64,000 bases of DNA, taken from the NCBI GenBank assembly GCA_022482785.1, contig JAKVON010000004.1:124001-188000 (forward strand), read 5' to 3'. The position numbers were made by a program, and so were the translations under genes. The stretch is from Atopobiaceae bacterium. Lineage in GTDB: Bacteria > Actinomycetota > Coriobacteriia > Coriobacteriales > Atopobiaceae. The notes below the pieces were generated by a model that saw only the letters and a program-made list of their open reading frames with translations, made no database searches and was not told the origin of the DNA. This document shows, one piece after another, positions 36,147-44,806 of this stretch (position 1 is its first letter; each line of letters starts with the position of its first letter).

Positions 36147-37205
36147 TCAGACGGCGCGGCCGATGGCGGCGAGGCCTCGTCGCTCGTCGAGCCCGAAGAC
36201 GACGTTGGCGCACTGGACGGCCTGGCCGGCGGCCCCCTTGCAGAGGTTGTCGATGGCACAGGTGGCGACGGCATGCCCCGTGCGAGCATCGGCGACGACG
36301 GTGAGCTGGGCGTTGTTGGTCCCCGCCACGCTCGCGCTCCGCGGCTGGGAGCCATCGAGGACGTGCACGAACGCGGTGTGGTCGTAGGCCTCGTGATAGA
36401 GGGCGAGCAGCTCGTCCGTCGTCGCGGGCCGCGAGAGCGACATGGTCACGGTCGAGAGGATGGCCCGCTCGACCGGCGCGAGATGGGGGGTGAAGACGAC
36501 CTGCTGGACGCCCCTGCCGGCATCGGTGAGGTTCTGCTCGATCTCCGGCGTGTGCCGATGGGTGCCGACGCCATACGCCTCGAGGTTCTCGTTGGCCGAG
36601 CAGAAGTGCGTCCTCGTGCTGGCCCTCTTTCCGGCCCCCGTGACGCCGGAGATGGCGTCCACGATGACGGCGCCCGTCGTGAGGCCGGAGGCGACCAGGG
36701 GAAACGACGCGAGCGTGGAGGCCGTGGGATAGCAGCCGGGGCAGGCAACCAGGGCGGGCGTGCCCTGCGCGCGCTCGGCGGCGAGGCGCTCGAGCCCCTG
36801 CCCGAAGAGCTCGGGCAGGCCATAGGCCGCACGGGCGAGGAGCTCGGGGCAGGCATGGGGAACGCCGTACCACCTCTCGTAGGTCGCCGCGTCGCGCAGG
36901 CGGAAGTCGGCGGAGAGGTCGACGACCGTCACGCCATGCTCGAGCAGGGCTGGCACGCGGGCCATCGACGCCGTATGGGGAAGCGCGAGGAAGATCGCGT
37001 CGAGGTCGTAGGCGGCCGGGTCGTCATGCGAGGAGAAGGCGAGGTCGGTCGCGCCCACGAAGGAGGGGTACACGGCGTCGAGCCGCTCGCCCTCGTCCGC
37101 GTTGGACGTCACGAGCGCCAGCTCGAAATCGGGGTGGGAGAGGAGGATCCTCGCCAGCTCGGCGCCGGCATAGCCGGCCGCACCCATCACTCCGACACGA
37201 ATCAC
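36147..37205 (-). CDS. argC: N-acetyl-gamma-glutamyl-phosphate reductase
   Basis: The NADPH-dependent third step of arginine synthesis. IRVGVMGAAGYAGAELARIL is the nucleotide-binding start, LPHTASM and LSADFRL follow, and the catalytic Cys lies in ACPGCYPTAS. HRHTPEIEQNL and FTPHLAPVERAILSTV close the set. A GTG at 37205, five bases after GGGAGG, gives 352 residues beginning VIRVGVMG. A longer frame to 37331 would start inside the regulatory region. It heads argCJBD, and the upstream 190 bases hold two ARG boxes. Confidence 0.95.
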   Translation of the reverse strand: MIRVGVMGAAGYAGAELARILLSHPDFELALVTSNADEGERLDAVYPSFVGATDLAFSSHDDPAAYDLDAIFLALPHTASMARVPALLEHGVTVVDLSADFRLRDAATYERWYGVPHACPELLARAAYGLPELFGQGLERLAAERAQGTPALVACPGCYPTASTLASFPLVASGLTTGAVIVDAISGVTGAGKRASTRTHFCSANENLEAYGVGTHRHTPEIEQNLTDAGRGVQQVVFTPHLAPVERAILSTVTMSLSRPATTDELLALYHEAYDHTAFVHVLDGSQPRSASVAGTNNAQLTVVADARTGHAVATCAIDNLCKGAAGQAVQCANVVFGLDERRGLAAIGRAV

Positions 37206-37328
37206 GTATGCCTCCCTGGGTCTCGAGACGGTCGAATCCTGCTGCCGGGCGAGCGCCGCATGGCTGGCCCGACCCTGCATGGGCAGGTCTGACAACCATA
37301 GGCCTCGGGTGTGGCCCATGCAAGTGCC

Positions 37329-37346
37329 CATGCATCACAATGCATA
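37329..37346 (-). promoter_or_regulatory. ARG box 1 (ArgR operator)
   Basis: On the minus strand TATGCATTGTGATGCATG matches the ArgR consensus WNTGNATWWWWATNCANW at all but three weak positions, with a perfect ATGCAT-N4-ATGCAT core. It lies 124 bases ahead of the argC start. Confidence 0.7.
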
Positions 37347-37363
37347 GATTCGAAATAGAACGA

Positions 37364-37381
37364 CTTGGATACGCATATATA
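37364..37381 (-). promoter_or_regulatory. ARG box 2 (ArgR operator)
   Basis: TATATATGCGTATCCAAG on the minus strand fits the same consensus less well (the second half-site ATCCA is good, the first lacks G). Its centre is 35 bases from box 1. The overlapping TATATA could serve as a -10, so ArgR bound here would block initiation. Confidence 0.5.
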
Positions 37382-37395
37382 GGCAAGACAATCCA

Positions 37396-38004
37396 TTAGA
37401 CCTCGCGACGCGCCTCGATGGCGCGCCCGAGCGTGACCTCGTCGGCATACTCGAGCTCTCCCCCCACGGGAAGGCCGCTCGCGAGACGGGAGACGGCCAC
37501 GCCCAGGGGCTTGATGGTGCGGGACAGGTAGGTCGCGGTGGTCTCGCCCTCGACGTCGGGGTTCGTGGCGAGGATGACCTCGCGCACCTCGCCGTCGGCA
37601 AGGCGGGCGAGGAGCTCGCGCACGTGCAGCTGCTCCGGGCCGATCTTGTCCATGGGGGAGATGACCCCTCCCAGGACGTGGTAGAGGCCGTGGTAGGTGC
37701 CCGTGCGCTCGATGGCGGAGACGTCGCGGGGCTCGGAGACCACGCAGATGGTCGTGCGGTCGCGTCGCTCGTCGGAGCAGATGTCGCAGGTGTCGCGCGT
37801 CGCATAGGAGAAGCAGATGGGACAGAAGTGGACCTGCCTCTTGACGTCGAGCACCGCCTGCGCGAGCCGCCTGGACTGCTCGTCGTCCGCGCTGAGCAGG
37901 AAGTAGGCGATGCGCTGCGCGGACTTGGGGCCGATGCCGGGAAGCCTGCCCAGCTCGTCGAGAAGCCGCTCGAGGGCGTGGCCGTCGTTCGTGATGGGGT
38001 CCAT
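37396..38004 (-). CDS. recR: Recombination mediator RecR
   Basis: RecR helps RecF/RecO load RecA at gaps. The 202 residues show the N-terminal helix-hairpin-helix (LGRLPGIGPKSAQRIAYFLL), a zinc finger (FCPICFSYATRDTCDICSD, two CxxC pairs), and the Toprim domain (CVVSEPRDVSAIERTG, ILATNPDVEGETTATYLS) ending GGELEYADEVTLGRAI. It follows ybaB by 17 bases in the common dnaX-ybaB-recR order. Confidence 0.97.
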   Translation of the reverse strand: MDPITNDGHALERLLDELGRLPGIGPKSAQRIAYFLLSADDEQSRRLAQAVLDVKRQVHFCPICFSYATRDTCDICSDERRDRTTICVVSEPRDVSAIERTGTYHGLYHVLGGVISPMDKIGPEQLHVRELLARLADGEVREVILATNPDVEGETTATYLSRTIKPLGVAVSRLASGLPVGGELEYADEVTLGRAIEARREV

Positions 38005-38021
38005 CTTCTCCGAGGCCCGCC

Positions 38022-38339
38022 CTACATCAGGCCGGGGATGCTCATGCCGCCGGTGACGGCCCCCATCTGCCTGTTGGCTGCCTCCTGGGCCTGCGCGAGG
38101 GCATCGTTCACCGCCGCGAGCACCATGTCCTGGAGGAGCTCGACGTCATCGGGGTCGATCGCCTCGGGGTCGATGGAGATCGAGGTGACCGTCATCTCGC
38201 CGGTCGCCGTGACCTTGACCATCCCGCCGCCCGCGCTTGCCGAGACCTCGATGTCCTTGAGCTTGTCCTGCGCGACGGCCAGCTGCTCCTGCATCTTGCG
38301 GGCCTGCTTCATCATCTGCTGCATGTTCATCTGAGCCAT
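38022..38339 (-). CDS. ybaB: YbaB/EbfC nucleoid-associated protein
   Basis: A 105-residue dimeric DNA-binding protein. Methionine-rich helix MNMQQMMKQARKMQEQLAV, then VSASAGGGMVKVTATGEMTV and ISIDPEAIDPDDVELLQDMV are the family signature. It sits between dnaX and recR as in many bacteria, where it is thought to help organise DNA, but its exact role is not settled. The start at 38339 is 66 bases after the dnaX stop. Confidence 0.95.
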   Translation of the reverse strand: MAQMNMQQMMKQARKMQEQLAVAQDKLKDIEVSASAGGGMVKVTATGEMTVTSISIDPEAIDPDDVELLQDMVLAAVNDALAQAQEAANRQMGAVTGGMSIPGLM

Positions 38340-38404
38340 GGGTCGCCTTTCCTGGGGGGGGACGTCGTGTTGCCACTCGAAGGTATCTTAGCGAATGGGA
38401 TGCC

Positions 38405-40468
38405 TCATGCGCCCGCGGGGCCGCCGTCCGCCCCGCGCGAGCCCTCCTGCGCCGGGACCTTGCTCACGGTGACGCCCGCGCCGAAGACCCCCTCGAGCAT
38501 GGAGGCGAGATCACCCTCGGGCGTTCCCGGGGCCGGCGAGGGCGCGGGGTCCGGGGACGTCGCGCCGGCCCCCGCCTCCGCGGGGGTTCCCGCGGCGCGC
38601 TGCGGCGCCGTCCCCGCGACCCCCTCGGGGGACGGGAGGTCGCCCGCCTCGTAGCCATAGGGTTCGTCCTCGTACACGTACGGGCCGTCGGCGAGGGGCG
38701 GCTCCTCGAAGGCGGGCGGGGCGGGCACGGGCTGGGCCGCGGCCGCCTGCGGCCGCGCGGCGGTCGGGTTCGGCGCGGGCGCCGGGGCCGTGCGCGCGGC
38801 TGGGCGGGAGGGTGCCGGGGAAGGCGCGGGGGACCCCGCGACGACCACCCTCAGCTTGCGCTGGCCGAGGACCGAGGCCATGACCCGCACGATCCCGGCG
38901 CTCACGTCCGGGCGCTCGAGCATCTTCGCGGCGAAGTTGCTTCCCGCCGGCAGGGAGACGACGACGTGCTCCCCGTCGTCGGCCAGGGCGGTCGAGTTCA
39001 GGAGGAAGGCCCCGTTCGCCGGCTGCTCCTTCGTCACGCGGGCGACGACCTCCTTCCAGGCGCGCTGGAGCGCGCCTGGGTCGCTCGTGGGCGCAGGGGC
39101 CGGACGGGCCGGGGCGGGCGCGGGGGCCGGGACGGGCGTCGGGGCGGCCGTGACGGGAGCCTGCGCCCGTGGCGAGGGGGGAACGGGCCGCTGGCCTGCC
39201 TGGTCGCGCGTGGAGGGCTGCTCGCGGGGGGCGGGGGAGGTCGTCTCGGCCTGTCGCGCCGGACGCGGGGCCGGCTCCTCCCGGCGCGGGGAGGACGGGA
39301 CCGTCACCCCGCGCGCGATGGCCTCGAGCTTGCCCTCGAGGGTCGCGACCCTCTCGGCGAGGGCGGCGAGCGTGAGGTCGCCCTCGGGCAGGGCGAGCCT
39401 CGTCAGCGCGATCTCGAGGGCGAGGCGCTGGTTCGTGGCCGTCCTCATCTCGTTCGACACCTCGCCGAGCACGCTCAGCACCCGGGCGAGCCGTTCGGTC
39501 GAGCCGAAGGCGCGCGCCTCCTCCTCGTACTCGCGGTCCTCGTCGGGCCCCGCCGAGACCATGCCGGCGGCGGTGCCCACGGCGCTCGTCACGTAGACGT
39601 CGCGCATGTGGGCCGCGAGCTCGCGGGTGAACTGGAGGAGGTCCGTGCCGTTGTCCGCGAGGTCGGCCACGCAGGCGAACAGGGCCGGCACGTCGCGGGC
39701 GGCAAGGGCGCGGGCGACGTCGTCGAGCCTCTGCGACGAGACCTCCCCGAGGAGGTCCGTCGCCGACTCGAGCGATATCGCGCCGTTTCCGAACACCGAG
39801 AGCTGCTCGAGCGTCGAGAGCGCGTCGCGCATGCCGCCGCGCGCGTGGCGGCACACCAGGGCGAGCGCGGGCTCGTCGTAGGTGAACCCCTCCGCCTCGC
39901 ACACGTGGGCGAGACGGGCCTCCATGTCCTCGTTCGAGATGGCGTGGAAGTCGAAGCGTTGCACGCGGGAGAGGATGGTCGCGGGAATCTTCTGCGGGTC
40001 GGTGGTGCAGAGCACGAACACCACGTGGGCGGGCGGCTCCTCGAGGGTCTTGAGCAGCGCGTTGAACGCCGCCGTGGTGAGCATGTGGACCTCGTCGACG
40101 ATATAGACCTTGTAACGGCCCTCGATGGGCGCGAAGTCGACGTGGTTGATGATCTCCTCGCGGACGTTGTCGACGCCCGTGCGGCTCGCGGCGTCGAGCT
40201 CGTAGACGTCGGGGTGCTCGCCGGAGGCGATCTTCCTGCATTGGTCGCAGGTGCCGTCGGGCAGCCTGCCCGGGCCCTGCTCGCACATGAGGGCCTTCGC
40301 GAGCAGGCGCGCCATGGTGGTCTTTCCCGTGCCGCGCGGCCCGCAGAACAGGTAGGCGTGGTTGGTGCGGCCCTCGACGACGGCCCGCTCGAGGGTCGAG
40401 ACCACATGCCTCTGCCCCACGACGTCGTCGAACGTCTGCGGGCGGTACTTGCGGTAGAGAGATTCCAT
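38405..40468 (-). CDS. dnaX: DNA polymerase III subunit gamma/tau
   Basis: The clamp-loader ATPase. YRKYRPQTFDDVVGQ, the Walker A GPRGTGKTTMARLLAK, zinc-binding cysteines ending CDQCRKI, the Walker B VYIVDEVHML, sensor LCTTDPQKI and the arginine finger region SRVQRFDF are present in the first 370 residues. After residue 400 the chain is a Pro/Ala-rich linker with a small DnaE/DnaB-binding-like domain (ALQRAWKEVVARVTKEQP) and ends in another Pro/Ala-rich stretch. No obvious programmed frameshift slippery site was noted. TATACT at 40517-40522 is a possible -10, divergent from the vapBC promoter. Confidence 0.96.
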   Translation of the reverse strand: MESLYRKYRPQTFDDVVGQRHVVSTLERAVVEGRTNHAYLFCGPRGTGKTTMARLLAKALMCEQGPGRLPDGTCDQCRKIASGEHPDVYELDAASRTGVDNVREEIINHVDFAPIEGRYKVYIVDEVHMLTTAAFNALLKTLEEPPAHVVFVLCTTDPQKIPATILSRVQRFDFHAISNEDMEARLAHVCEAEGFTYDEPALALVCRHARGGMRDALSTLEQLSVFGNGAISLESATDLLGEVSSQRLDDVARALAARDVPALFACVADLADNGTDLLQFTRELAAHMRDVYVTSAVGTAAGMVSAGPDEDREYEEEARAFGSTERLARVLSVLGEVSNEMRTATNQRLALEIALTRLALPEGDLTLAALAERVATLEGKLEAIARGVTVPSSPRREEPAPRPARQAETTSPAPREQPSTRDQAGQRPVPPSPRAQAPVTAAPTPVPAPAPAPARPAPAPTSDPGALQRAWKEVVARVTKEQPANGAFLLNSTALADDGEHVVVSLPAGSNFAAKMLERPDVSAGIVRVMASVLGQRKLRVVVAGSPAPSPAPSRPAARTAPAPAPNPTAARPQAAAAQPVPAPPAFEEPPLADGPYVYEDEPYGYEAGDLPSPEGVAGTAPQRAAGTPAEAGAGATSPDPAPSPAPGTPEGDLASMLEGVFGAGVTVSKVPAQEGSRGADGGPAGA

Positions 40469-40559
40469 GGGGGGCCTCCGGGCATGGGTTCACGATGCGT
40501 TCGCGAGCGTGCCCCAAGTATAGGACAGGACCGGGACGCGCCTTGCGCCCCCTTGGGTG

Positions 40560-40576
40560 TATACTTCATGCGAAGT
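40560..40576 (+). promoter_or_regulatory. vapBC -10 and inverted-repeat operator
   Basis: TATACT (40560-40565) overlaps ACTTC-ATGC-GAAGT (40563-40576), a perfect five-base inverted repeat, and TTCATGC occurs twice. Antitoxin binding here would cover the -10, the usual autoregulation of vapBC. The -35 is weak. Confidence 0.6.
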
Positions 40577-40596
40577 TCATGCAGAGAGGAGAGACC

Positions 40597-40887
40597 ATGT
40601 CCGCGTTGCAGGTAAGGGACTTCCCGGCAGACCTCCACGAGCGGCTCAGGGAACGGGCCCGCCGCGACCACCGCAGCGTCTCCCAGGAGGCGACGATCGC
40701 CATCAGCGAGTTTCTCGCCCGGCACCCTGACGCCCACGAGACGTATCGCGACTTCTCCTGCGACGAGTCCATCGCCGAGCAGAGAAGGCGGCTGTTCGCC
40801 GAGATCGACGCCATGCCCGTCATCGACATACCTGACGACTTCCCCACCCCCGAGCAGATCATACGGGAGCTGCGTGACGGCCGATGA
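40597..40887 (+). CDS. Antitoxin of a VapBC/FitAB-type pair
   Basis: A 96-residue antitoxin with an N-terminal ribbon-helix-helix: SALQVRDFPADLHERLRERA followed by DHRSVSQEATIAISEFLARH, as in FitA and other RHH antitoxins. The acidic C-terminus (FAEIDAMPVIDIPDDFPTPE) would wrap the PIN toxin and block its active site. AGGAGAG stands five bases before the ATG at 40597. Its stop overlaps the toxin start in ATGA, keeping the two coupled. The upstream palindrome fits self-repression. Confidence 0.88.
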   Translation: MSALQVRDFPADLHERLRERARRDHRSVSQEATIAISEFLARHPDAHETYRDFSCDESIAEQRRRLFAEIDAMPVIDIPDDFPTPEQIIRELRDGR

Positions 40888-41309
40888 TCGTCATGGACTG
40901 CAGCGCGGCAATCAATATCGTCCGGGCCACTCCGGAAGGGAGGGGCCTAAGGGGCCTCATGGTCATCGACGAAAGGTGCTTGGCTCCCGACCTGTTCAGG
41001 GCTGAGGCCGCCAATGCCCTCACGAAGTACGTCCGAGCCGGTCAGATGAATCACTCGGAGGCACTCGGCCTCTTTTGCAAGGCGACCGCTCTCGTCAACG
41101 AGTTCCATCCCCTCTCCGAGAACGACGTCGAGGCCCTCTCGGAGGCATGCCGGCTCGGGCATTCCGTCTACGACATGTTCTACTTCACGCTCGCGCGGCG
41201 CTATGGGGCGACCCTCTTCACGGAGGACCGTCGCCTCATCGAGCTCTGCGACCGCGAGGGCGTGGAATGCATCCACCCGACGAGGCTCAGCGCCCCGGAC
41301 CGTCCCTGA
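40884..41309 (+). CDS. vapC: PIN-domain toxin VapC
   Basis: A 141-residue ribonuclease toxin. The PIN acidic residues are visible: Asp in MIVMDCSAAINIV, Glu in LFRAEAANAL, Asp in SVYDMFYFTLARR and the final Asp in LFTEDRRLIEL. These coordinate magnesium, and VapC toxins cut tRNA or rRNA. It overlaps the antitoxin by four bases. Its last 23 bases overlap the end of the convergent beta-glucosidase, so the pair looks inserted between dnaX and that gene. All active-site residues are intact, so it is probably active. Confidence 0.9.
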   Translation: MIVMDCSAAINIVRATPEGRGLRGLMVIDERCLAPDLFRAEAANALTKYVRAGQMNHSEALGLFCKATALVNEFHPLSENDVEALSEACRLGHSVYDMFYFTLARRYGATLFTEDRRLIELCDREGVECIHPTRLSAPDRP

Positions 41310-43740
41310 GCGAGGAGCGTTGCCTGGCGTTGGCGACGACGTTGGCCACGATTCCGGCAAGGCACCTCGTGAGCCCGATGAGCCAGAGTCCCCGGGCCTC
41401 CATGACGAGGCCGTCAACCGCGCCCATCGAGAAGACCCCGCTCGCGTTCTTGGCCAGGGCGCGCAGTGGCATGTTCCACGCGAAGAGCAGCTCGGGCCTG
41501 GGCTTGCCCGAGGCCTCCGCACAGCGCTTGACCAGGAGCATCACAGCCCAGAGCAGCCAGAGGAGCGGGCTGCGCCCATGGATGAGGTCGCAGATGCAGA
41601 GGTTGCGATCGAGACGTATCCGGCTCGAAGGAATCTCGTGGCCGAGCAGGGCGGCGAAGCGCGCGTCGTCGACGTCGGCCACGCGGCCCGTCTCGTAGGG
41701 GCCGAGGTCGAGGCCCTCGTAGGGATTCGGCGCCCCCGTGCCGGCAAGGTCGATCTCCCCCGAGAGCCGGATGTCGTCGACCGAGGCGCCGATGCGCACC
41801 ACGTAGGTGCCTCCCTCGACCTCCCAGGAGCTCGTGCCCACGTTCCAGTAGCGGAAGGCCGCCTGGCCGAGGGGGATGCTCACGCGCCTGCCCTCGCCGG
41901 GCCCGAGGGCCACCTTCGCGAACCCCCTGAGCTCCCGCTCCGGGCGGAACACCTCGTGACGGGGCTTCGACACGTAGAGCTGGGCCACCTCGGAGCCTTC
42001 GACGGGGCCCACGTTGGCGATGGAAAACGACGCCTCGTCCTCGCTCACGACCAGGTCGGAGTAGGCGAACGTCGTGTACGAGAGCCCGAAGCCGAAGGGG
42101 AACGCCACGGGGATGCCGGCCGTCTGGTAATAGCGGTAGCCCACGTAGGGCCCCTCGCGGTACTCGGCCGTAGCCGCCGGGCTGGGAAAGGTCCGCGCGC
42201 AAGGGGTGTCGGCGAGCGCGACCGGCCAGGTCTCGTTGAGCCTGCCCGAGGGGCTCACGCGGCCGAGCAGCACGTCGAGCGCCGCCGCGGCCCCCGCCTG
42301 CCCGCCCAGCGCGAGATAGAGGACGGCCCGCGCGGCGGCCATCCAGCCGCTCTCGACGGGGCCTCCCCCGGAGAGGAGCACGACCACGTTGGGGTTGGCC
42401 TCCGCGACGCGGGAGAGGAGGTCGACCTGGTTCCCGTTCACCCTCATGTCCGGCCGGTCGGCGCCCTCCGACTCCGCCCGCTCGTCGAGCCCCAGGCAGA
42501 CCAGCACGACGTCCGCCCTCGCAGAGAGCGCGACGGCCTCCGCCGCGAGCCGGTCGCTCGCGGCGCCATGCCGCTCGAAGCCCTGCGCGTAGCCGACGCA
42601 GTCGAGGTCGCTGTCCCCCACGAGGCCACATAGGCTGTCGAGCCTCGTGCAGACGACGCGGGACGACCCTGCGCCCTGGTAGCGTGGGGTCTTGGCGAAG
42701 TCGCCGACGAGTGCCACCGAGGTGCCCGCAGCAAGCGGCAGGAGGGGCGCGCCCGCCTGGCCGCCCCCGCCGGCAGGCGGGTCGTTCTTGAGCAGGACGA
42801 TTGACTGGGCCGCGATCTCCCGCGCGAGCCGGTGATGGGCATCGGCGTCGAAGCCGACGCGAGTCGTCCGCCCTCCCGGCGCCGAGAGGGCGAGGCCCAA
42901 CGCCTCGTCCACGCGGGCGTCGACGTCCGCCTCGGAGACCTCGCCCCTGCGGACGGCCGCGGCGAGCTCGCGCGCCGAGCAGAGCCCCGGGCCCGGCATC
43001 TCGAGCGTCGAGCCGGCCGCGACGCCCGCGGCGCGGTCGTTCGAGCCGCCCCAGTCGGAGACCACGGCGCCCTCGAAGCCCCATTCGTCGCGGAGGACGT
43101 CGCGAAGCAGGTGGCGGCTCTCGTTGGCATAGGTGCCGTTCACGAGGTTGTAGCTGCTCATGATGCAACGGGGACGGCCGACGCGCACCACCGTCTCGAA
43201 CCCCGAGAGGTAGATCTCCCGCAACGTGCGCTCGTCGAGGACCGAGTCGGATGCCTGGCGGCGCGTCTCCTGGCTGTTGCAGGCGAAGTGCTTGGGGCAG
43301 GCCGCCACGCCCGTCGACTGGATGCCCCGCACGTAGCCCGCGGCCATCCTGCCGGCCAGCAGGGGGTCCTCGGAGAAGTACTCGAAGCCGCGGCCGCACA
43401 GCGGGCTTCGCTTGACGCAGAGCCCCGGTCCCAGCACCACGTCCACCCCTTGGGCGAGGGCCTCCTCGCCCAAGGCACGGCCCAGCCTCTCGCCGAGGGC
43501 GGGGTCCCAGCTGTTGGCGACCGTCGTGGCGGTGGGAAAGCACGTGGCGGGGACGCTCCCGCCCAGCCCCAGGCCGCCGCTTTCCTCCCGCTGGAGGCGC
43601 AGGCCATGGGGGCCATCGGAGAGCTGCAGGGAGGGGATGCCGAGCCGAGGCAGGGCACGTGTCGTGAAGGTGCCTCCCCCGGAGAGGAGCAGGCACTTCT
43701 CCTCGAGGGTCATCCGCGCGATACGGTCCTCGTCATGCAT
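41287..43740 (-). CDS. GH3 beta-glucosidase with C-terminal hydrophobic extension
   Basis: An 817-residue family 3 glycoside hydrolase releasing glucose from beta-glucosides. Key parts are LSDGPHGLR near the N-terminus, KHFACNSQETRRQASDS, CIMSSYNLVNGTYANES and the nucleophile Asp in GAVVSDWGGSNDR. The second domain has IVLLKNDPP and LGLDERAESEGADR, then a fibronectin-III-like domain (FGFGLSYTTFAYSDL). No signal peptide is seen, so it is cytoplasmic and may act on imported disaccharides. The last 110 residues go beyond the FnIII domain and include hydrophobic LLWLLWAVMLLV and GLWLIGLTRCLAGIVANVV, perhaps a membrane-contact segment. Confidence 0.92.
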   Translation of the reverse strand: MHDEDRIARMTLEEKCLLLSGGGTFTTRALPRLGIPSLQLSDGPHGLRLQREESGGLGLGGSVPATCFPTATTVANSWDPALGERLGRALGEEALAQGVDVVLGPGLCVKRSPLCGRGFEYFSEDPLLAGRMAAGYVRGIQSTGVAACPKHFACNSQETRRQASDSVLDERTLREIYLSGFETVVRVGRPRCIMSSYNLVNGTYANESRHLLRDVLRDEWGFEGAVVSDWGGSNDRAAGVAAGSTLEMPGPGLCSARELAAAVRRGEVSEADVDARVDEALGLALSAPGGRTTRVGFDADAHHRLAREIAAQSIVLLKNDPPAGGGGQAGAPLLPLAAGTSVALVGDFAKTPRYQGAGSSRVVCTRLDSLCGLVGDSDLDCVGYAQGFERHGAASDRLAAEAVALSARADVVLVCLGLDERAESEGADRPDMRVNGNQVDLLSRVAEANPNVVVLLSGGGPVESGWMAAARAVLYLALGGQAGAAAALDVLLGRVSPSGRLNETWPVALADTPCARTFPSPAATAEYREGPYVGYRYYQTAGIPVAFPFGFGLSYTTFAYSDLVVSEDEASFSIANVGPVEGSEVAQLYVSKPRHEVFRPERELRGFAKVALGPGEGRRVSIPLGQAAFRYWNVGTSSWEVEGGTYVVRIGASVDDIRLSGEIDLAGTGAPNPYEGLDLGPYETGRVADVDDARFAALLGHEIPSSRIRLDRNLCICDLIHGRSPLLWLLWAVMLLVKRCAEASGKPRPELLFAWNMPLRALAKNASGVFSMGAVDGLVMEARGLWLIGLTRCLAGIVANVVANARQRSSLRDGPGR

Positions 43741-43769
43741 GTGCGACCCTCGCAGACGGCTCGCGACGC

Positions 43770-43973
43770 CTAGATGCCATGCTCCGCGAGCTTGTCCAGG
43801 ATTCCCTTGAGCAGGAAGCGGTTGGCAAAGAGCTGCTGGTAGGTGGCAGTCTTGGTCTTATGCTCCGCCTTGAGCGAGCGTAGGCTCGCCTCGGTCTCGA
43901 CGAGCTCGGCGACGACGTCGCGCCTGAACGCCTCGTATCGCTCGAGGCGTGCCACATCCTCTGGTGTCGGCAT
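43770..43973 (-). CDS. Small coiled-coil protein, unknown function
   Basis: A 67-residue protein, charged and almost entirely helical: ARLERYEAFRRDVVAELVET, then TEASLRSLKAEHKTKTATYQ and FANRFLLKGILDKLAEHGI. Heptad-like spacing suggests a coiled-coil dimer. The ATG at 43973 is three bases after the DedA stop, so it is cotranscribed with that membrane protein and ends 29 bases before the beta-glucosidase start. I cannot assign a family. Coding potential is supported by tight packing in the operon and sensible composition. Confidence 0.7.
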   Translation of the reverse strand: MPTPEDVARLERYEAFRRDVVAELVETEASLRSLKAEHKTKTATYQQLFANRFLLKGILDKLAEHGI

Positions 43974-43976
43974 GAC

Positions 43977-44648
43977 CTAGCGCCTGCCAGCCTCGTGCGC
44001 GCCCTTGGCCTTGCTGCCCTGACGCGCCTTCACGGCACCCACGATCGCCGGAATCACCGAGACGCCGACGATTCCCACGATGACCAGCTCGAAGTGGTCC
44101 TGCACCGCGGGGATGCCGCCGAAGAAGTACCCGAGCAGCACGAACAGCGTGGACCAGCAGATGCCGCCCAGGACGTTGAAGATGAAGAAGTTGTGCCACT
44201 TCATGCCGCCCATGCCCGCGAGGAACGGCACGAACGTGCGGATGAACGGGAAGAAGCGCCCGAGGAAGATGGCGAGGTTGCCCCACTTGTCGAGGAAGGC
44301 CGTGCTCTTCTCGACCCGCTCCGGCGTCATGGCCTTGACCTTGCCCGACGCGATGACCCTCTCGCCGAAGAAGTGGCCGATGAAGAAGTTGCACTGGTCG
44401 CCGAGGATGGCCGCCGCCCACGCGACGCCGAGCAGCACGAAGATGCTGAGTGCCTTGTCGGCCGCGAAGAAGCCGGCCGCGAAGAGCAGCGAGTCCCCTG
44501 GCAGGAACGGGAAGACCACGACGCCCGTCTCGATGAAGATGATGAGGAAGATGAAGCCGTATGCGGTGACCGGACCCATCGCGATCCATCCGGCGATGGC
44601 GTCCTTGGGGTTGCGGAGAAGCTCGGTGATCAGGTTGATGAAGCCCAT
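43977..44648 (-). CDS. DedA-family membrane protein
   Basis: A 223-residue DedA/SNARE-associated (VTT-domain) membrane protein. It has FIETGVVVFPFLPGDSLLFAAGFFA near the N-terminus (split as ETGVVVFPFLPGDS), the re-entrant-loop motif GDQCNFFIGHFFG, and the signature FLGRFFPFIRTFVPFLAGMG, with the conserved Arg, Phe and Gly. DedA proteins help recycle undecaprenyl phosphate or phospholipids across the membrane. The start at 44648 is only about 43 bases after the SRP RNA 3' end on the same strand, so it may be transcribed through that RNA gene. The ribosome site (AAAGG) is weak and far. Confidence 0.93.
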   Translation of the reverse strand: MGFINLITELLRNPKDAIAGWIAMGPVTAYGFIFLIIFIETGVVVFPFLPGDSLLFAAGFFAADKALSIFVLLGVAWAAAILGDQCNFFIGHFFGERVIASGKVKAMTPERVEKSTAFLDKWGNLAIFLGRFFPFIRTFVPFLAGMGGMKWHNFFIFNVLGGICWSTLFVLLGYFFGGIPAVQDHFELVIVGIVGVSVIPAIVGAVKARQGSKAKGAHEAGRR

Positions 44649-44690
44649 GTGGCTGGCAGGCCTTTCGGTCGGGTGCGATGCGCGGAGGAA

Positions 44691-44795
44691 GTGCGCTCGG
44701 TGGGAGCGGGCGCCCGACGGAGGCCCCTTATGGCTGCTGCCTCCCGGCCCTGACCAGGTTCGAGGCATGTCGTCGCCCGCACCCACCCAACGCGC
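44691..44795 (-). ncRNA. ffs: Signal recognition particle RNA, small bacterial type (4.5S)
   Basis: The minus strand reads CCTGGTCAGGGCCGGGAGG and CAGCAGCCATAAGGGG, the conserved Ffh-binding core of domain IV with its asymmetric and symmetric loops. Flanking strands pair into one long rod: GGTGGG/CCCACC, GCGGGCG/CGCCCGC and outer GCGCG/GCGC. No Alu domain is seen. Ends are set by the last pairs and could move by several bases. TATACT at 44807-44812 is a likely -10. The RNA forms the SRP with Ffh for membrane-protein targeting. Confidence 0.9.
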
Positions 44796-44806
44796 TTGCT
44801 CCACGC

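Noticed and set aside
34846-36873. A 675-residue ArgC-ArgJ fusion
   Set aside because: The first 260 residues are an out-of-frame reading of argC; ArgJ has its own ATG at 36093.
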